DNA of 28,677 nt from an uncultured Collinsella sp. (GTDB lineage: Bacteria > Actinomycetota > Coriobacteriia > Coriobacteriales > Coriobacteriaceae): positions 1 to 28,677 of the forward strand of contig CATYEN010000029.1 of assembly GCA_958405565.1 (NCBI GenBank), in the 5' to 3' direction. Position numbers and translations under genes: made by a program. Shown here piece by piece: positions 7,703-16,184 of the stretch. The stretch's first letter is position 1. The number at the start of each line of letters is the position of its first letter. The notes under the pieces were generated by a model that was not told where the DNA came from, ran no database searches, and saw only the letters and a program-made list of their open reading frames with translations.

Positions 7703-7768
7703 TATCGCAGACTATATCGAATAATATCGAGCTGTATAAGCTTGTATAAACTTATCGCGAAAGTATCG
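7703..7768. repeat. AT-rich block of phased TAT/TATCG repeats
   Basis: TATCG occurs at 7703, 7715, 7725, 7753 and 7764, and the gap is filled by a tandem 10-bp repeat GTATAAGCTT/GTATAAACTT at 7734-7753. TAT cores therefore recur at about 7703, 7715, 7725, 7735, 7745, 7753 and 7764, close to one per helical turn. It lies in the gene-free gap between the truncated ATPase and the glycosyltransferase operon; its function is unknown. Confidence 0.6.
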
Positions 7769-7824
7769 AGTTTTCGTAATTTATCTTAGTAAGTTGTCTA
7801 CGTTGCTTTCTTCCAAGCTCATAG

Positions 7825-7850
7825 CGAAAGAAAGTTTAGGACTTCCTAAA
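7825..7850 (-). terminator. Possible terminator of the glycosyltransferase operon
   Basis: TTTAGG and CCTAAA pair around an AAGT loop (7835-7850), followed on the minus strand by CTTTCTTTC, 10 nt after the stop of the gene ending at 7860. The stem is AT-rich and only 6 bp, so efficiency is doubtful. Confidence 0.45.
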
Positions 7851-7859
7851 ACCATTGCC

Positions 7860-10346
7860 TTAATACGAGAAGTACTCACTTTCAGCGGATAAGTTCGGCC
7901 CCAACCACGGGTCGCCATCGAGGAAGAACTCCGGCCAGCGTTGCATGAACAGTGCCTGTTCGCGCTTCCAGCGACGCAGTTTTTCCTCGTTGGCCTCTTC
8001 CCTGCCGCGCGAGGTGAACTCGTAGTGATACAGCTCGGCATAGGGCGTAAAGATGGTGCGGTAGCCCGCCTCCCACACGCGCAGGCAAAAGTCTGCGTCG
8101 TTAAAACCGACGGCGAATTCCTCGTTATAGCCTCCGACCTGCTCAAATACGTCGCGTCGCACCATCTGGCAGGCACCCGTCACGGCGCTAAAGCTGCCAG
8201 GGCGCACGGCACGGGCAAGATAGCCCTCGCGCTTTGCCGAGAAGTCCTGGTTGGCATGGGCAAGTGCGCCGCGCACGCCAACCAAAATGCCGGCATGCTG
8301 CACCATATGATCGGCAAAGTAGAGCTTGGCACCCACCACGCCCGCATCGGGACGCTGCAGGTACCCCATCATCTCTTCAATAAAGTCGGGGCTTATGACC
8401 TCGGTATCGTTGTTGAGCAGCAGCAGGTAATCGCCCTTGGCATGCTCAACACCAAAGTTGATGATCTGGGAGTAATTGAACTCGCCCGGCCAGTACACAA
8501 CGCGCGCGATGCCCTTGCCTTCGGATGCCGCAGCCACGCGCTCCGGCAGGGTTTCGTAATACGCAAACGTCTCCGGGGCTTCGCTGTTGTTCTCCACCAA
8601 GACGATCTCGTAGTTGGCATACGTTGCCTTCTGGGCGATCGACATCACACAGGCGTCGAGCGTCTCAATGTGATCCTTGGTGGGAATCACAATGCTCACC
8701 AGCGGCGCAGGCTCCGGCAGCGCATAGCGCATGCGGTAGACAAACGGCGTATCGGTCTCCTCGACCGTTCCGCAAATGCCCAGCGCGTTAAAGTGACGCT
8801 GAAGCGCAAGGCGCCCGGCTTCAATAGCATACGGTTTGCTATCGGCAGAACCGTCGGCGGTCGATCCCGGATGAACGCGCCAGTGATACAGCACGTGCGC
8901 AACATGCTCAAACCGCGCGCCGGCTGCAAGGCAGCGAAGCGTCAGATCATAATCCTGGGCGCCCGCGACGTCTTCTTGCGACATGTCAATGCGATCGATG
9001 AGCGCCTTCTCCACCATCAGAAAATGCGTCACGCAGTTATGGCTATAGAGCAGGTCGACGTTGAGCCGCGTCTTAAAGACCGGCTGACCCCACTCCCCCG
9101 TTTTCTGGAACATGTCCTCGTCGCAGAACAGGACCTGGGGACGCTCGTCCTCGGCAGCCTTGTTCAGCGCGGCAACATAGCGGAATAACGCGTCCGGTTC
9201 CAGAATGTCGTCATGGTCCAAGAACGCGATGTAGTCGCCCGTCGCTTGCTCGATACCCGCGTTGGTGTTGACCACAATGCCGCCGTTGCCGGGCAGCTCA
9301 ATGCGACGGATGCGCTCGTCATTGGCATCCGCCGCAAAGTCGGCCACCGCATCCCATTCAGGCGAGGCATCCATCAGCAGCAATTCCCAGTTGTCATAGC
9401 TCTGGGCTAGCACCGAATCCAACAGCTCGCGCAGGTAGACCCGATCAGTCTTGTAGCACGGCACCACAATGCTCACGAGCGGCCTATAGGCAAAGGCCGC
9501 CGAAGCGACACGCTGGCACGCCAAATCGCCCGGCTTTGCGCGATGCTGCTCGAACCAACGTCGATAAGCTGCGTCGTCTGCACGCGCGTCCTTCATGCGG
9601 CTCCAACTGTCGTCGACCATGCCGTTGTACAGGCGACCGTCCATAGCGCAAAACCCGCTCTGGATCTGCTCTGTGGAATCGCTCACAATCGCGACAAAAT
9701 CCCGTATATCCTGAGGTATCTCAACGCTCAGATACGTTTTATTGACGCGGCAACCGTTGCGCTGTGGCACATCGACCTGCGACTCAAACACATGCACGGT
9801 GGCATCGATGGCATTCATATACGTATCAAAGATCTGGAGCTCAGGTGCACACTGGGGGTCTCCCGCCCAGATAACCTCATAGCGCCATACCGCGCCAGCG
9901 TCGGCCGGCAAATAGCGAATGGCATCGATCTCGTAGCGACCGCAGCATTCGCCACGCTGTGCATCGCGGATAAGCGCGCACAGCGCAGGCTTTGCTTTGT
10001 AGTTAACCTTGGATTCCAGCTTGGCCACGCGGCTATCGAGGCGAATGGAGCCCAACCTTTGGCCACCGGATGCAAATGTGACGTCAATCGTAGAGCCGTC
10101 CAAAAAGGGAAGCACCAAGACGGCGAGCTCGCGCTCGTAATCGGAAACGGAAGGGCAAAGCGCCAACACACGGCCATGATCGACCGGGAGCACCAGCGAC
10201 GGCACACAAGAACCGCTCGTCGTGGCATGGGCAAACGCTTGAGAACCCTCCCGCTCAATAAGCGCGGCGATATCCTGGCCGGCAAAACGAAGCAGCACAA
10301 ACAGACGGCCCTGACTACGGCAAAGTGCCAAACGCTTGATACTCAT
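7860..10346 (-). CDS. Two-domain GT2 glycosyltransferase
   Basis: This 828-residue cytoplasmic protein has three parts. Residues 1-270 form a beta-rich N-terminal region without a clear family match. A first GT-A domain spans about 290-500 (PLVSIVVPCYKT, DHDD at 377-380). A second spans about 548-770 (PLVSIVIPTKDH, LNNDTEV at 644-650, NDADFCLRVWEAG at 749-761). Both metal-binding acidic motifs look intact. Such tandem GT2 enzymes add two sugars, or alternate linkages, when building rhamnan-type or other surface glycans; donor and acceptor cannot be read from sequence. The ATG follows the stop of the upstream glycosyltransferase with no gap, and GAGAAG inside that gene's last codons serves as ribosome binding site. 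It is last in the five-gene operon. Its last 58 codons are duplicated at 5391-5563. Confidence 0.9.
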   Translation of the reverse strand: MSIKRLALCRSQGRLFVLLRFAGQDIAALIEREGSQAFAHATTSGSCVPSLVLPVDHGRVLALCPSVSDYERELAVLVLPFLDGSTIDVTFASGGQRLGSIRLDSRVAKLESKVNYKAKPALCALIRDAQRGECCGRYEIDAIRYLPADAGAVWRYEVIWAGDPQCAPELQIFDTYMNAIDATVHVFESQVDVPQRNGCRVNKTYLSVEIPQDIRDFVAIVSDSTEQIQSGFCAMDGRLYNGMVDDSWSRMKDARADDAAYRRWFEQHRAKPGDLACQRVASAAFAYRPLVSIVVPCYKTDRVYLRELLDSVLAQSYDNWELLLMDASPEWDAVADFAADANDERIRRIELPGNGGIVVNTNAGIEQATGDYIAFLDHDDILEPDALFRYVAALNKAAEDERPQVLFCDEDMFQKTGEWGQPVFKTRLNVDLLYSHNCVTHFLMVEKALIDRIDMSQEDVAGAQDYDLTLRCLAAGARFEHVAHVLYHWRVHPGSTADGSADSKPYAIEAGRLALQRHFNALGICGTVEETDTPFVYRMRYALPEPAPLVSIVIPTKDHIETLDACVMSIAQKATYANYEIVLVENNSEAPETFAYYETLPERVAAASEGKGIARVVYWPGEFNYSQIINFGVEHAKGDYLLLLNNDTEVISPDFIEEMMGYLQRPDAGVVGAKLYFADHMVQHAGILVGVRGALAHANQDFSAKREGYLARAVRPGSFSAVTGACQMVRRDVFEQVGGYNEEFAVGFNDADFCLRVWEAGYRTIFTPYAELYHYEFTSRGREEANEEKLRRWKREQALFMQRWPEFFLDGDPWLGPNLSAESEYFSY

Positions 10347-11414
10347 CTACACTTCTCGCTTTCCCAGGGCGTTCGCTGCCATGCGTTTGCAGGCACCAAG
10401 GCGCCCAAACCTCAAGACGTCGTAATCGAACATGAGCTTTTTACATGCACGGGCATTGGGGGCCTTGCTGGTAAGCGCCGCACGCACCATAGCAGCAACA
10501 GAAGGAGCGCATTGTGCGAGCGCAGCATCGCTGCCCACGGCAGAACCGGCAAGCGCCGTGGCAACGGCAGCAAACACCTTGCCGCAGTCCGAACCCAGCA
10601 ACCTGAGCGCATCGTACAGCACCAGATCGCATAGGAAGTACGCCAGGTCATCGGCATACTGGACATCGAGACCGTCGCGCTGCCAGTCAGCCAGCACAGC
10701 GGAGTAAATCTTCACATGCTCCAGCAGACGCGTCTCGTCGTCATAGCGCATGGTATCCATGAGCGAACCCTTGCGCGCCACGCGGTAGTCATACAGCTTG
10801 CTCGAGATAAGCGCGGTCTTGCGCGAACGACCGTACACGGCAAAATCGAAGACCTGGTCCTCGCCATACTTAACGGTTTCGTCGAACACGATCCCGTTGC
10901 CCAGCAAAAACTCACGCTTGCAGGCAGTGCGCCATGCAAAGGGGCGAGAAGCTTCCTTAAACAGCAGGTCGGAGCTATAGCCTTCAAACGACATATCGCG
11001 CGGGCTCAGCACATAGTTAAGCCACGGATACCCCGCCTCCAGCGGATACGGATTCGCGCCAAAGGTCAAAACGTCGCAGTCCTCGCGCTCAAAGGTATCG
11101 ACGATCACGCGGCATGCATCGGGCGTAAAGCGGTCGTCGGAATCCAAAAACGCGACGATAGACGCCGTGGACGCAGCGATGCCTGCATTACGTGCACTCG
11201 ACAGGCCGCCGTTCTCCTTATCAACCAGCCTAAAGCGCGCGTCCTTTTCGCAATAGGCAGCCGCAATATCGCGTGAACCGTCCGGCGAACCATCGTTGAC
11301 CAGCACGCCTTCCCAATCGGGCATGTCCTGCGCAAGCAGGGAGTCCAGGCACCAGGCCAGGCATTCCTCTACCTTATAGATGGGAACGACAACAGAAATC
11401 TTGGGGGTAGCCAT
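10347..11414 (-). CDS. GT2 family glycosyltransferase
   Basis: The protein is 355 residues from the ATG at 11414, which has AGGAG about 9 nt upstream; a GTG two codons earlier (11420) would leave only 3 nt and is less likely. The N-terminal GT-A fold is clear: ISVVVPIYKVEE at 6-17, VNDGSPDGS at 40-48, NGGLSSARNAG at 68-78 and DSDD at 91-94, which binds the metal and nucleotide-sugar. The C-terminal 150 residues are helical and family-specific. No membrane segment is seen, so it acts at the inner face of the membrane on a lipid-linked or growing glycan. It is the fourth gene of the operon and its stop touches the start of the two-domain enzyme. Sugar specificity is unknown. Confidence 0.88.
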   Translation of the reverse strand: MATPKISVVVPIYKVEECLAWCLDSLLAQDMPDWEGVLVNDGSPDGSRDIAAAYCEKDARFRLVDKENGGLSSARNAGIAASTASIVAFLDSDDRFTPDACRVIVDTFEREDCDVLTFGANPYPLEAGYPWLNYVLSPRDMSFEGYSSDLLFKEASRPFAWRTACKREFLLGNGIVFDETVKYGEDQVFDFAVYGRSRKTALISSKLYDYRVARKGSLMDTMRYDDETRLLEHVKIYSAVLADWQRDGLDVQYADDLAYFLCDLVLYDALRLLGSDCGKVFAAVATALAGSAVGSDAALAQCAPSVAAMVRAALTSKAPNARACKKLMFDYDVLRFGRLGACKRMAANALGKREV

Positions 11415-11426
11415 AGTCACTCGCTC

Positions 11427-12545
11427 CTACTGTGCGGCCGGAACGTCATCGGGATGCGGGTTGTCGCCGTAGGTGCGCTGATACGTCAGCACGCGCCAGA
11501 CCAGTGGCAAGCCGCCGATCTTAAAGTAATGCTTAAACGTATTGAGCTTGCCCGGCTTCTTAAAGCCAAAGCGCGAATCGATATAGGCGCGGGGCGACTT
11601 GACCATCAGGCGCAAGTCGGTCTCGCCACGCGGATCGAACAGCGACAGGTCAAAGCGACCGGCATCCCAGTCGGCCTTGAGCTCGGGAGAGGCCTTCTCC
11701 CAAAACTGCTCACGCAGCTCATCGACCAGACGCTCATCATTCCAACGGTACGTATCGACCTTCATGCGCATTAAAATACCCTGAAGCTGAGCCTTAAGCT
11801 CGGGACGCTCGTCCAAAAAACGCTGCATCTCGGCATATTCGTCGCAAACGCAAAACACCTTGTTGGGCGAATTAACGGAGCTCTTCTCGTTATCTTGGCG
11901 ATAGCACAAAATGGGGTCCGCAATAAACGCGGCACGCTCGGCGCAAGCCCAAACCTTAAAGTTAAAGCCTGCGTCCTGATACGAGGCACCCGGCGTGGGA
12001 AGGAACCGAATCTGATTGTCGTTGAGGAACTCGCGCCGATAGATAGCCGACCAAATGGAAGGTTTGCGGTAGAAGATGCCTGGGCGATCGACGGGGCGAT
12101 ACGCGGCGCCCGTCATATGCTCGTCGATGATCCCAAACAGCTCACGGCGCTCGCTGGGCGTGGACCAATACAGGTAAAAGTCGCCCTTTACCACATCGGC
12201 ATGCTCGGTATCGGCCTTGGCGACCAGCTTTTGAAGTGAATCCTCAAACATAAAGTCATCGGACTCAAGAATACCCACGTACTCACCGCGCGCCATCTCC
12301 AGGCCGCGGTTCATCGAGTCGCCGTAGCCGCTGTTGGCCTTGTCGATCATCTTGACGCGGGAGTCGCGCTCCATGTACTCGCGGATGATATCCGGCGAGC
12401 TATCGGTGGAGCCGTCGTTGATACAGATGATCTCGATGTCCCTGAGCGTCTGCGCCACGGCGGAATCGAGGCAATCGCGCAGGTAGCGCTCGACATTGCA
12501 AATGGGGACAAGCAGCGAAACTTTAGGGGTATCAGAGTTCTGCAA
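11427..12545 (-). CDS. GT2 family glycosyltransferase (paralogue of the 13668-14771 gene)
   Basis: This 372-residue enzyme starts at a TTG at 12545 with a near-perfect AGGAGG 5 nt upstream; no nearby ATG fits the family start (MQNSDTPKVSLLVPICNVE). Motifs are ICINDGSTDSS at 40-50, KANSGYGDSMNRG at 69-81 and ESDD at 94-97, where Glu replaces the usual first Asp, as in its paralogue. The C-terminal region (FYRKPSIWSAIYRREFL, LCYRQDNEKSSVNS) is typical of GT2 enzymes placed in surface polysaccharide clusters. It shares much of its first 200 residues with the gene at 13668-14771, including a 71-bp stretch identical at DNA level, so one arose from the other. It is the third gene of the operon. Confidence 0.88.
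   Translation of the reverse strand: MQNSDTPKVSLLVPICNVERYLRDCLDSAVAQTLRDIEIICINDGSTDSSPDIIREYMERDSRVKMIDKANSGYGDSMNRGLEMARGEYVGILESDDFMFEDSLQKLVAKADTEHADVVKGDFYLYWSTPSERRELFGIIDEHMTGAAYRPVDRPGIFYRKPSIWSAIYRREFLNDNQIRFLPTPGASYQDAGFNFKVWACAERAAFIADPILCYRQDNEKSSVNSPNKVFCVCDEYAEMQRFLDERPELKAQLQGILMRMKVDTYRWNDERLVDELREQFWEKASPELKADWDAGRFDLSLFDPRGETDLRLMVKSPRAYIDSRFGFKKPGKLNTFKHYFKIGGLPLVWRVLTYQRTYGDNPHPDDVPAAQ
12289..12359. repeat. 71-bp exact repeat shared with 14509-14579
   Basis: Positions 12289-12359 and 14509-14579 are identical in all 71 bases, including every third codon position, while the flanks of the two paralogous glycosyltransferase genes differ every few bases. The segment encodes the RVKMIDKANSGYGDSMNRG region and a few residues more. 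Confidence 0.85.
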
Positions 12546-12620
12546 GAGAACCTCCTGTTGAATAGCGTGTAATAGGGGTTATTTTAGCAGCCGAGTTGCG
12601 GCGGGCTGCAGCGCTTGGAA
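12546..12620. other. 75-bp gap inside the glycosyltransferase operon
   Basis: This is the only sizeable gap in the operon. On the minus strand GCAGCC and GGCTGC can pair around an 11-nt loop, followed by TAAAATAA, which is neither a convincing terminator nor excluded as an internal -10 element. The AGGAGG for the TTG start lies at its left end. Confidence 0.35.
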
Positions 12621-13661
12621 TTAGAGAAAGCGCTCCAGACAGGCTTTGAGACCGCGAGTCGAAAGATAGAACAGCGTGGCGTCTGCCATCGAAACGCTCG
12701 AGGTCGCCGCAACGAGCTTGTGGGCAACACGGCGAACGGCGCCCTTAGCAGGCATATCCGCCCACTCCGTTCCCAAAAACGTCGTGAGGTCCATGTTGAC
12801 GCGAGCCGCCACGCGATGGAAGTCGTCGGCATCTAAGCGCGCTAGGTCAAACACAATTAGGTCTAAAAACCAAGTTATCAGCTCGCCGGGGCACAGGTCC
12901 AAAAGACCGTAGGCCGCCCAGTCCTCCAAGACCTCCTCGAGCATCCCCATGTGGGCGTCAAGCTTTTTGGCGCGAGCATCGGCACTGTTGAACTCGTGCG
13001 TCGCCGATTCACTCTCCATCACGTAGTGGTAGAACTTGTCCGGCATGACGACGGTCTTGCGGGCAAGCGCATAAGCCGCAAATTGGAAGACGACGTCCTC
13101 GCCCAAAGCCAAACCGGGGGCGAAGCGAATGCCTTCGCGATTGAGCAGCTCGCGCGAAAAAGCCGCACGGCAGGCATAGGGCTGCGCATTCGAATGAAAC
13201 AGCAGTTGGGGATCACGGGCGCCAAAGGTACCGGCTTTGGGGCTCATGAGCTGCTGGACGCGTTTGGGGGCAGCATCGGCTGGTTCACAGACGCCGCCAA
13301 AAACGGCGGCCTCGGCATCTGCAGGCTCCATGGCATGCAGCACGCGCTCGACCGTCTGGACATCGATGTAATCGTCGGCGTCCACAAAAAAGACGGTCTC
13401 GCCCTCGGCGGCATCGATACCGGCATTTCGAGCACACGAGACGCCCGCGTTTTCCTGGTCAATCACCAGTACGCGATCGTCGGCCTGCGCGACCTGGTGC
13501 AACACGTTCAACGAATCATCAGTCGAACCGTCGTTGACGCAGACAACCTGAATCGAGCGCTCGGACTGAGCCAACAGCGAGTCGAGGCATCGCTGAATGG
13601 AGCGCGCGGAGTTATAAACGGGGACGACAATGGTAGCTTTAGGACACGAGGCCTCTCCCAT
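12621..13661 (-). CDS. GT2 family glycosyltransferase
   Basis: This 346-residue protein begins at an ATG 6 nt after the stop of the upstream glycosyltransferase; a GAGGGGG overlapping that stop acts as ribosome binding site. The GT-A domain shows ATIVVPVYNSARS at 9-21, VNDGSTDDS at 42-50, NAGVSCARNAG at 71-81 and DADD at 94-97. The C-terminal part resembles the gene at 10347-11414 (FSRELLNREGIRF, LGEDVVFQFAAYAL), so these two form a second pair of related enzymes in the operon. It is expected to act in the cytoplasm at the membrane face. Specificity cannot be assigned. Confidence 0.88.
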   Translation of the reverse strand: MGEASCPKATIVVPVYNSARSIQRCLDSLLAQSERSIQVVCVNDGSTDDSLNVLHQVAQADDRVLVIDQENAGVSCARNAGIDAAEGETVFFVDADDYIDVQTVERVLHAMEPADAEAAVFGGVCEPADAAPKRVQQLMSPKAGTFGARDPQLLFHSNAQPYACRAAFSRELLNREGIRFAPGLALGEDVVFQFAAYALARKTVVMPDKFYHYVMESESATHEFNSADARAKKLDAHMGMLEEVLEDWAAYGLLDLCPGELITWFLDLIVFDLARLDADDFHRVAARVNMDLTTFLGTEWADMPAKGAVRRVAHKLVAATSSVSMADATLFYLSTRGLKACLERFL

Positions 13662-13667
13662 GCCGAC

Positions 13668-14771
13668 CTACCCCCTCAGCGATTCGATGAGGAAAGCGGC
13701 GACCACGCCCGGGCCTCCAACCGAGGCGTAATACTTAGCACGCCCCAAAGCACCATCCGTCGCAAAACTCGGATGCTCGTCAACCCAGCCCTCAGGATCT
13801 TTGAGGATGGCAGCGAGATTCGCGCGCTTCCACGGCTTGAGGTCGTCAAGCGAAAACTCCCCCGCGTCCAAGGCCGCCTGAAATTCCTTGGCCATCTGCA
13901 CCAGGAACTCCTTATAGAACTTAGGCGCCAGGCGCACGTAGTTCCACATATACGAATCGTACTTAATGAGCTGATTGAACTTGAGCATGCGCGCGACGTC
14001 ATCACTTGCGTGGTCGCGGGCATAATCCTCTCGAATCCAACGCTCAATCTCGGCATACTCGGTATTGACGCAAAAGACCTTAGCCGAAGAATTGACCGAG
14101 GAATTCTCGTTGTCCTGGCGATACGACAAAACGGCATCATGCAGGTAAACAGCCTTATCGGCGCACGCGATCACCTTAAAGGCGAATGACGTGTCCTGAA
14201 AGGATGCCCCCGGAGTCGGAAGGAACGTAATGCCGTTGCGCTCAAGAAAATCGCGACGGTACACAGCCGACCAAATCGATGGCTTTTGCTTAAAGAACTG
14301 CGTCGTATCGCTCGGGTGCACCGGCTTGCCGCAATCCTGAGGCCTAAACATCTCGTGCAGCGAACGGCGCTCCTCGGGCTTAGACCAGTAGAAATCAAAG
14401 TTCGCTTTCGCAAAGTCGGCATTATTGGTATCGGCGGCCGAGACAAGCTTTTGGAGTGCGTCGGGCGCCATAAAGTCATCGGACTCCAAGATGCCAACGT
14501 ACTTGCCACGCGCCATCTCCAGGCCGCGGTTCATCGAGTCGCCGTAGCCGCTGTTGGCCTTGTCGATCATCTTGACGCGCCCATCACGCTCCATATACTC
14601 GCGGATAATCGCCGGCGAGTTGTCGGTCGATCCGTCGTTAATGCAGATGATCTCAATATCCTTGAGCGTCTGCGCCAGGGCGGAATCGAGACACTCGCGC
14701 AGGTAGCGCTGAACATTGTAAATGGGGATAAGCAGCGACAGAACAGGGCTGCCAGAGGCGTTAGTAGACAA
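13668..14771 (-). CDS. GT2 family glycosyltransferase, first gene of the operon
   Basis: This 367-residue enzyme starts at a TTG at 14771 preceded by AAGGAG 5 nt away; a TTG start also occurs in its paralogue at 12545. Motifs are LSLLIPIYNVQRYL at 11-24, ICINDGSTDNS, KANSGYGDSMNRG at 71-83 and ESDD at 96-99. The region KQKPSIWSAVYRRDFL and LSYRQDNENSSVNS matches the paralogue at 11427-12545 closely, while the last 130 residues diverge, so the two probably use related donors but different acceptors. The gene stands next to a divergent promoter region shared with the acyltransferase gene. Confidence 0.88.
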   Translation of the reverse strand: MSTNASGSPVLSLLIPIYNVQRYLRECLDSALAQTLKDIEIICINDGSTDNSPAIIREYMERDGRVKMIDKANSGYGDSMNRGLEMARGKYVGILESDDFMAPDALQKLVSAADTNNADFAKANFDFYWSKPEERRSLHEMFRPQDCGKPVHPSDTTQFFKQKPSIWSAVYRRDFLERNGITFLPTPGASFQDTSFAFKVIACADKAVYLHDAVLSYRQDNENSSVNSSAKVFCVNTEYAEIERWIREDYARDHASDDVARMLKFNQLIKYDSYMWNYVRLAPKFYKEFLVQMAKEFQAALDAGEFSLDDLKPWKRANLAAILKDPEGWVDEHPSFATDGALGRAKYYASVGGPGVVAAFLIESLRG

Positions 14772-14883
14772 ATGTGCTCCTTAGGAAATACCTGTCGTTT
14801 CATGGTATCAAAGGGTCAGCGCGCCAGCGGGCGTTTATATAATCTATGGAGCCCGCAGAGGCAAACCGGTACGAAAGGACGTC
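14772..14883. promoter_or_regulatory. Divergent promoter region, glycosyltransferase operon and acyltransferase
   Basis: The 112-bp gap holds one AT-rich box, TTTATATAAT at 14834-14843. Rightward it offers TATAAT (14838-14843) about 40 bp before the acyltransferase start, without a good -35. Leftward the same box reads TATATA with TTGCCT 17 bp upstream on the minus strand. The two promoters would overlap and could exclude each other. Confidence 0.45.
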
Positions 14884-16014
14884 ATGCAGCCCAAAGCCGC
14901 ACGCAATATATCCATCGAAGCGCTGCGCTTGATCGCGGTCGCCGGCATCGCGGTATTCCACACGTTTCAGTGGACTTTCCAAGCGACCTGCGTCGGCGTC
15001 GTGGAATATGTGCCGCTTGCGATGTTCCCCTATTCCGGCGTGCTCGGTTTTATTAACCTGCTGGGCTGCTGGGCCAACGAGGTCTTCTTTATGATCTCGG
15101 GCTATTTTCTCATCGCCTCAGCCGCGCGTGCTTGGGACGGTGGGACAACGTGGAAGTCGCAAATGCAACGGACGGCGCAGCGCCTTGGCAAGGTCGTTAT
15201 GCCCACTGCGTTTTATTGCCTCGTGGCACTCGCGTGGTCCACGGTCGTCTCCCCCATTCCCGATGTTACCCTCAGCACGCACTACTGGTACACGCTAGGC
15301 CTTGAGTTTATCTGGGTCTATGCCGCCACGGTCTTCATGGCGCCATGGTTTGGACTGGCTAAGAGTCGACTCTCCCAGAAGAGCTACACGGCGACGGTCA
15401 TCGCCGTTGGCATCCTCGCATTTGCTGTTAACGGGTATTTGGCCGCCATGAGTGCGACAAGCGCCGGCGAGTTTTCTTGGCTCCAGAAGCTCATGAGCGC
15501 CGTCACGTACGTTATCGCGTTTTTGATCGGCGGTCTGCTCCGCGACGTTACCGATGTCATGGATTCGGACAGGGCGGGCGCCTTGGGCATGCGATCGCTC
15601 GAAACGGTTTTGGTACTCGCCACCATCCTGGAAGGAGCACTCTCCTTCACCGGCAACCTCACGGCGATGGCAGTCCTTACCTACAAATCAACCTCGTTGA
15701 TCTCGTTTGCCCTCGCTGCCGCCTCCTTGCTCTTTGCGGCAACCCGACGCAGCGTCTCAGGCAATCCGCGGACTGCAGGTGTCATCGTCACCTTATCGAC
15801 CGCCACGCTCGGTTTCTATGTGATGCAGTCGCTCACCAGTAGCCTGTGGCGTCCCGTCTTCAATACGTTGCTCGCAAACATACTGGTCAGCCAAAACAGC
15901 CCGGCAGTTATATGTATCGTCACGGGTGTCGTCATTAGCATAGTCTTTGCCTTAGCGCTCCTCATCATCGATGCAGTTAGAAGCCTTATCGCTCGCAAGC
16001 TCAAGCGGCAATAG
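14884..16014 (+). CDS. Acyltransferase 3 family integral membrane protein
   Basis: This 376-residue protein has about ten hydrophobic segments. The N-terminus shows the acyltransferase 3 signature: ARNISIEALRLIAVAGIAVFH, with His26 as the expected catalytic residue, then NEVFFMISGYFL. The family (OafA- and WecH-like proteins) moves acetyl or succinyl groups across the membrane onto sugars of surface polysaccharides, so an O-acetylating role for the glycan made by the neighbouring glycosyltransferases is reasonable but inferred. GAAAGGA lies 6-7 nt before the ATG. It is transcribed away from the glycosyltransferase operon. No SGNH domain is fused at the C-terminus. Confidence 0.88.
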   Translation: MQPKAARNISIEALRLIAVAGIAVFHTFQWTFQATCVGVVEYVPLAMFPYSGVLGFINLLGCWANEVFFMISGYFLIASAARAWDGGTTWKSQMQRTAQRLGKVVMPTAFYCLVALAWSTVVSPIPDVTLSTHYWYTLGLEFIWVYAATVFMAPWFGLAKSRLSQKSYTATVIAVGILAFAVNGYLAAMSATSAGEFSWLQKLMSAVTYVIAFLIGGLLRDVTDVMDSDRAGALGMRSLETVLVLATILEGALSFTGNLTAMAVLTYKSTSLISFALAAASLLFAATRRSVSGNPRTAGVIVTLSTATLGFYVMQSLTSSLWRPVFNTLLANILVSQNSPAVICIVTGVVISIVFALALLIIDAVRSLIARKLKRQ

Positions 16015-16103
16015 ACACGCTGCCGTCAAACGCCAAAGCCGCTAAACCCGTGGCAGGTTCCTGCGTTTTATTCAAAGCTTGCCGACAAGGTGCGCCGTGC
16101 CTT

Positions 16104-16109
16104 TACAAT
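16104..16109 (+). promoter_or_regulatory. Candidate -10 element upstream of the GlfT-like gene
   Basis: TACAAT at 16104-16109 lies about 75 bp before the chosen ATG; a TTGCCG begins at 16079 but the spacing of 19 bp is long. The same -10 hexamer is used by the best promoter candidate of the AAA-ATPase-like gene. Confidence 0.35.
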
Positions 16110-16184
16110 AGGACAGTCCCAAGGACGTATTCGATAGCTTCCGTGCAGCGCATGCCCGCCGCGCGTGAAAGGATATATTGCCCC

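Noticed and set aside
7941..9188. 415-codon plus-strand frame opposite the two-domain glycosyltransferase
   Set aside because: It is antisense to a clearly coding gene with intact motifs; long antisense frames are expected in GC-rich coding DNA.
12951..14189. 412-codon plus-strand frame opposite two glycosyltransferases
   Set aside because: It spans the junction of two real genes on the other strand and shows no domain.
15142..15148. GGGACAA inside the acyltransferase gene, also at 18251-18257 inside the AAA-ATPase-like gene
   Set aside because: No TTGTCCC partner occurs 22 bp downstream, so these are chance matches rather than operator units.
16053..16072. GCAG-GTTC-CTGC followed by GTTTTATT after the acyltransferase gene
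   Set aside because: The stem is only 4 bp; it is too weak to call as a terminator although the position is suitable.
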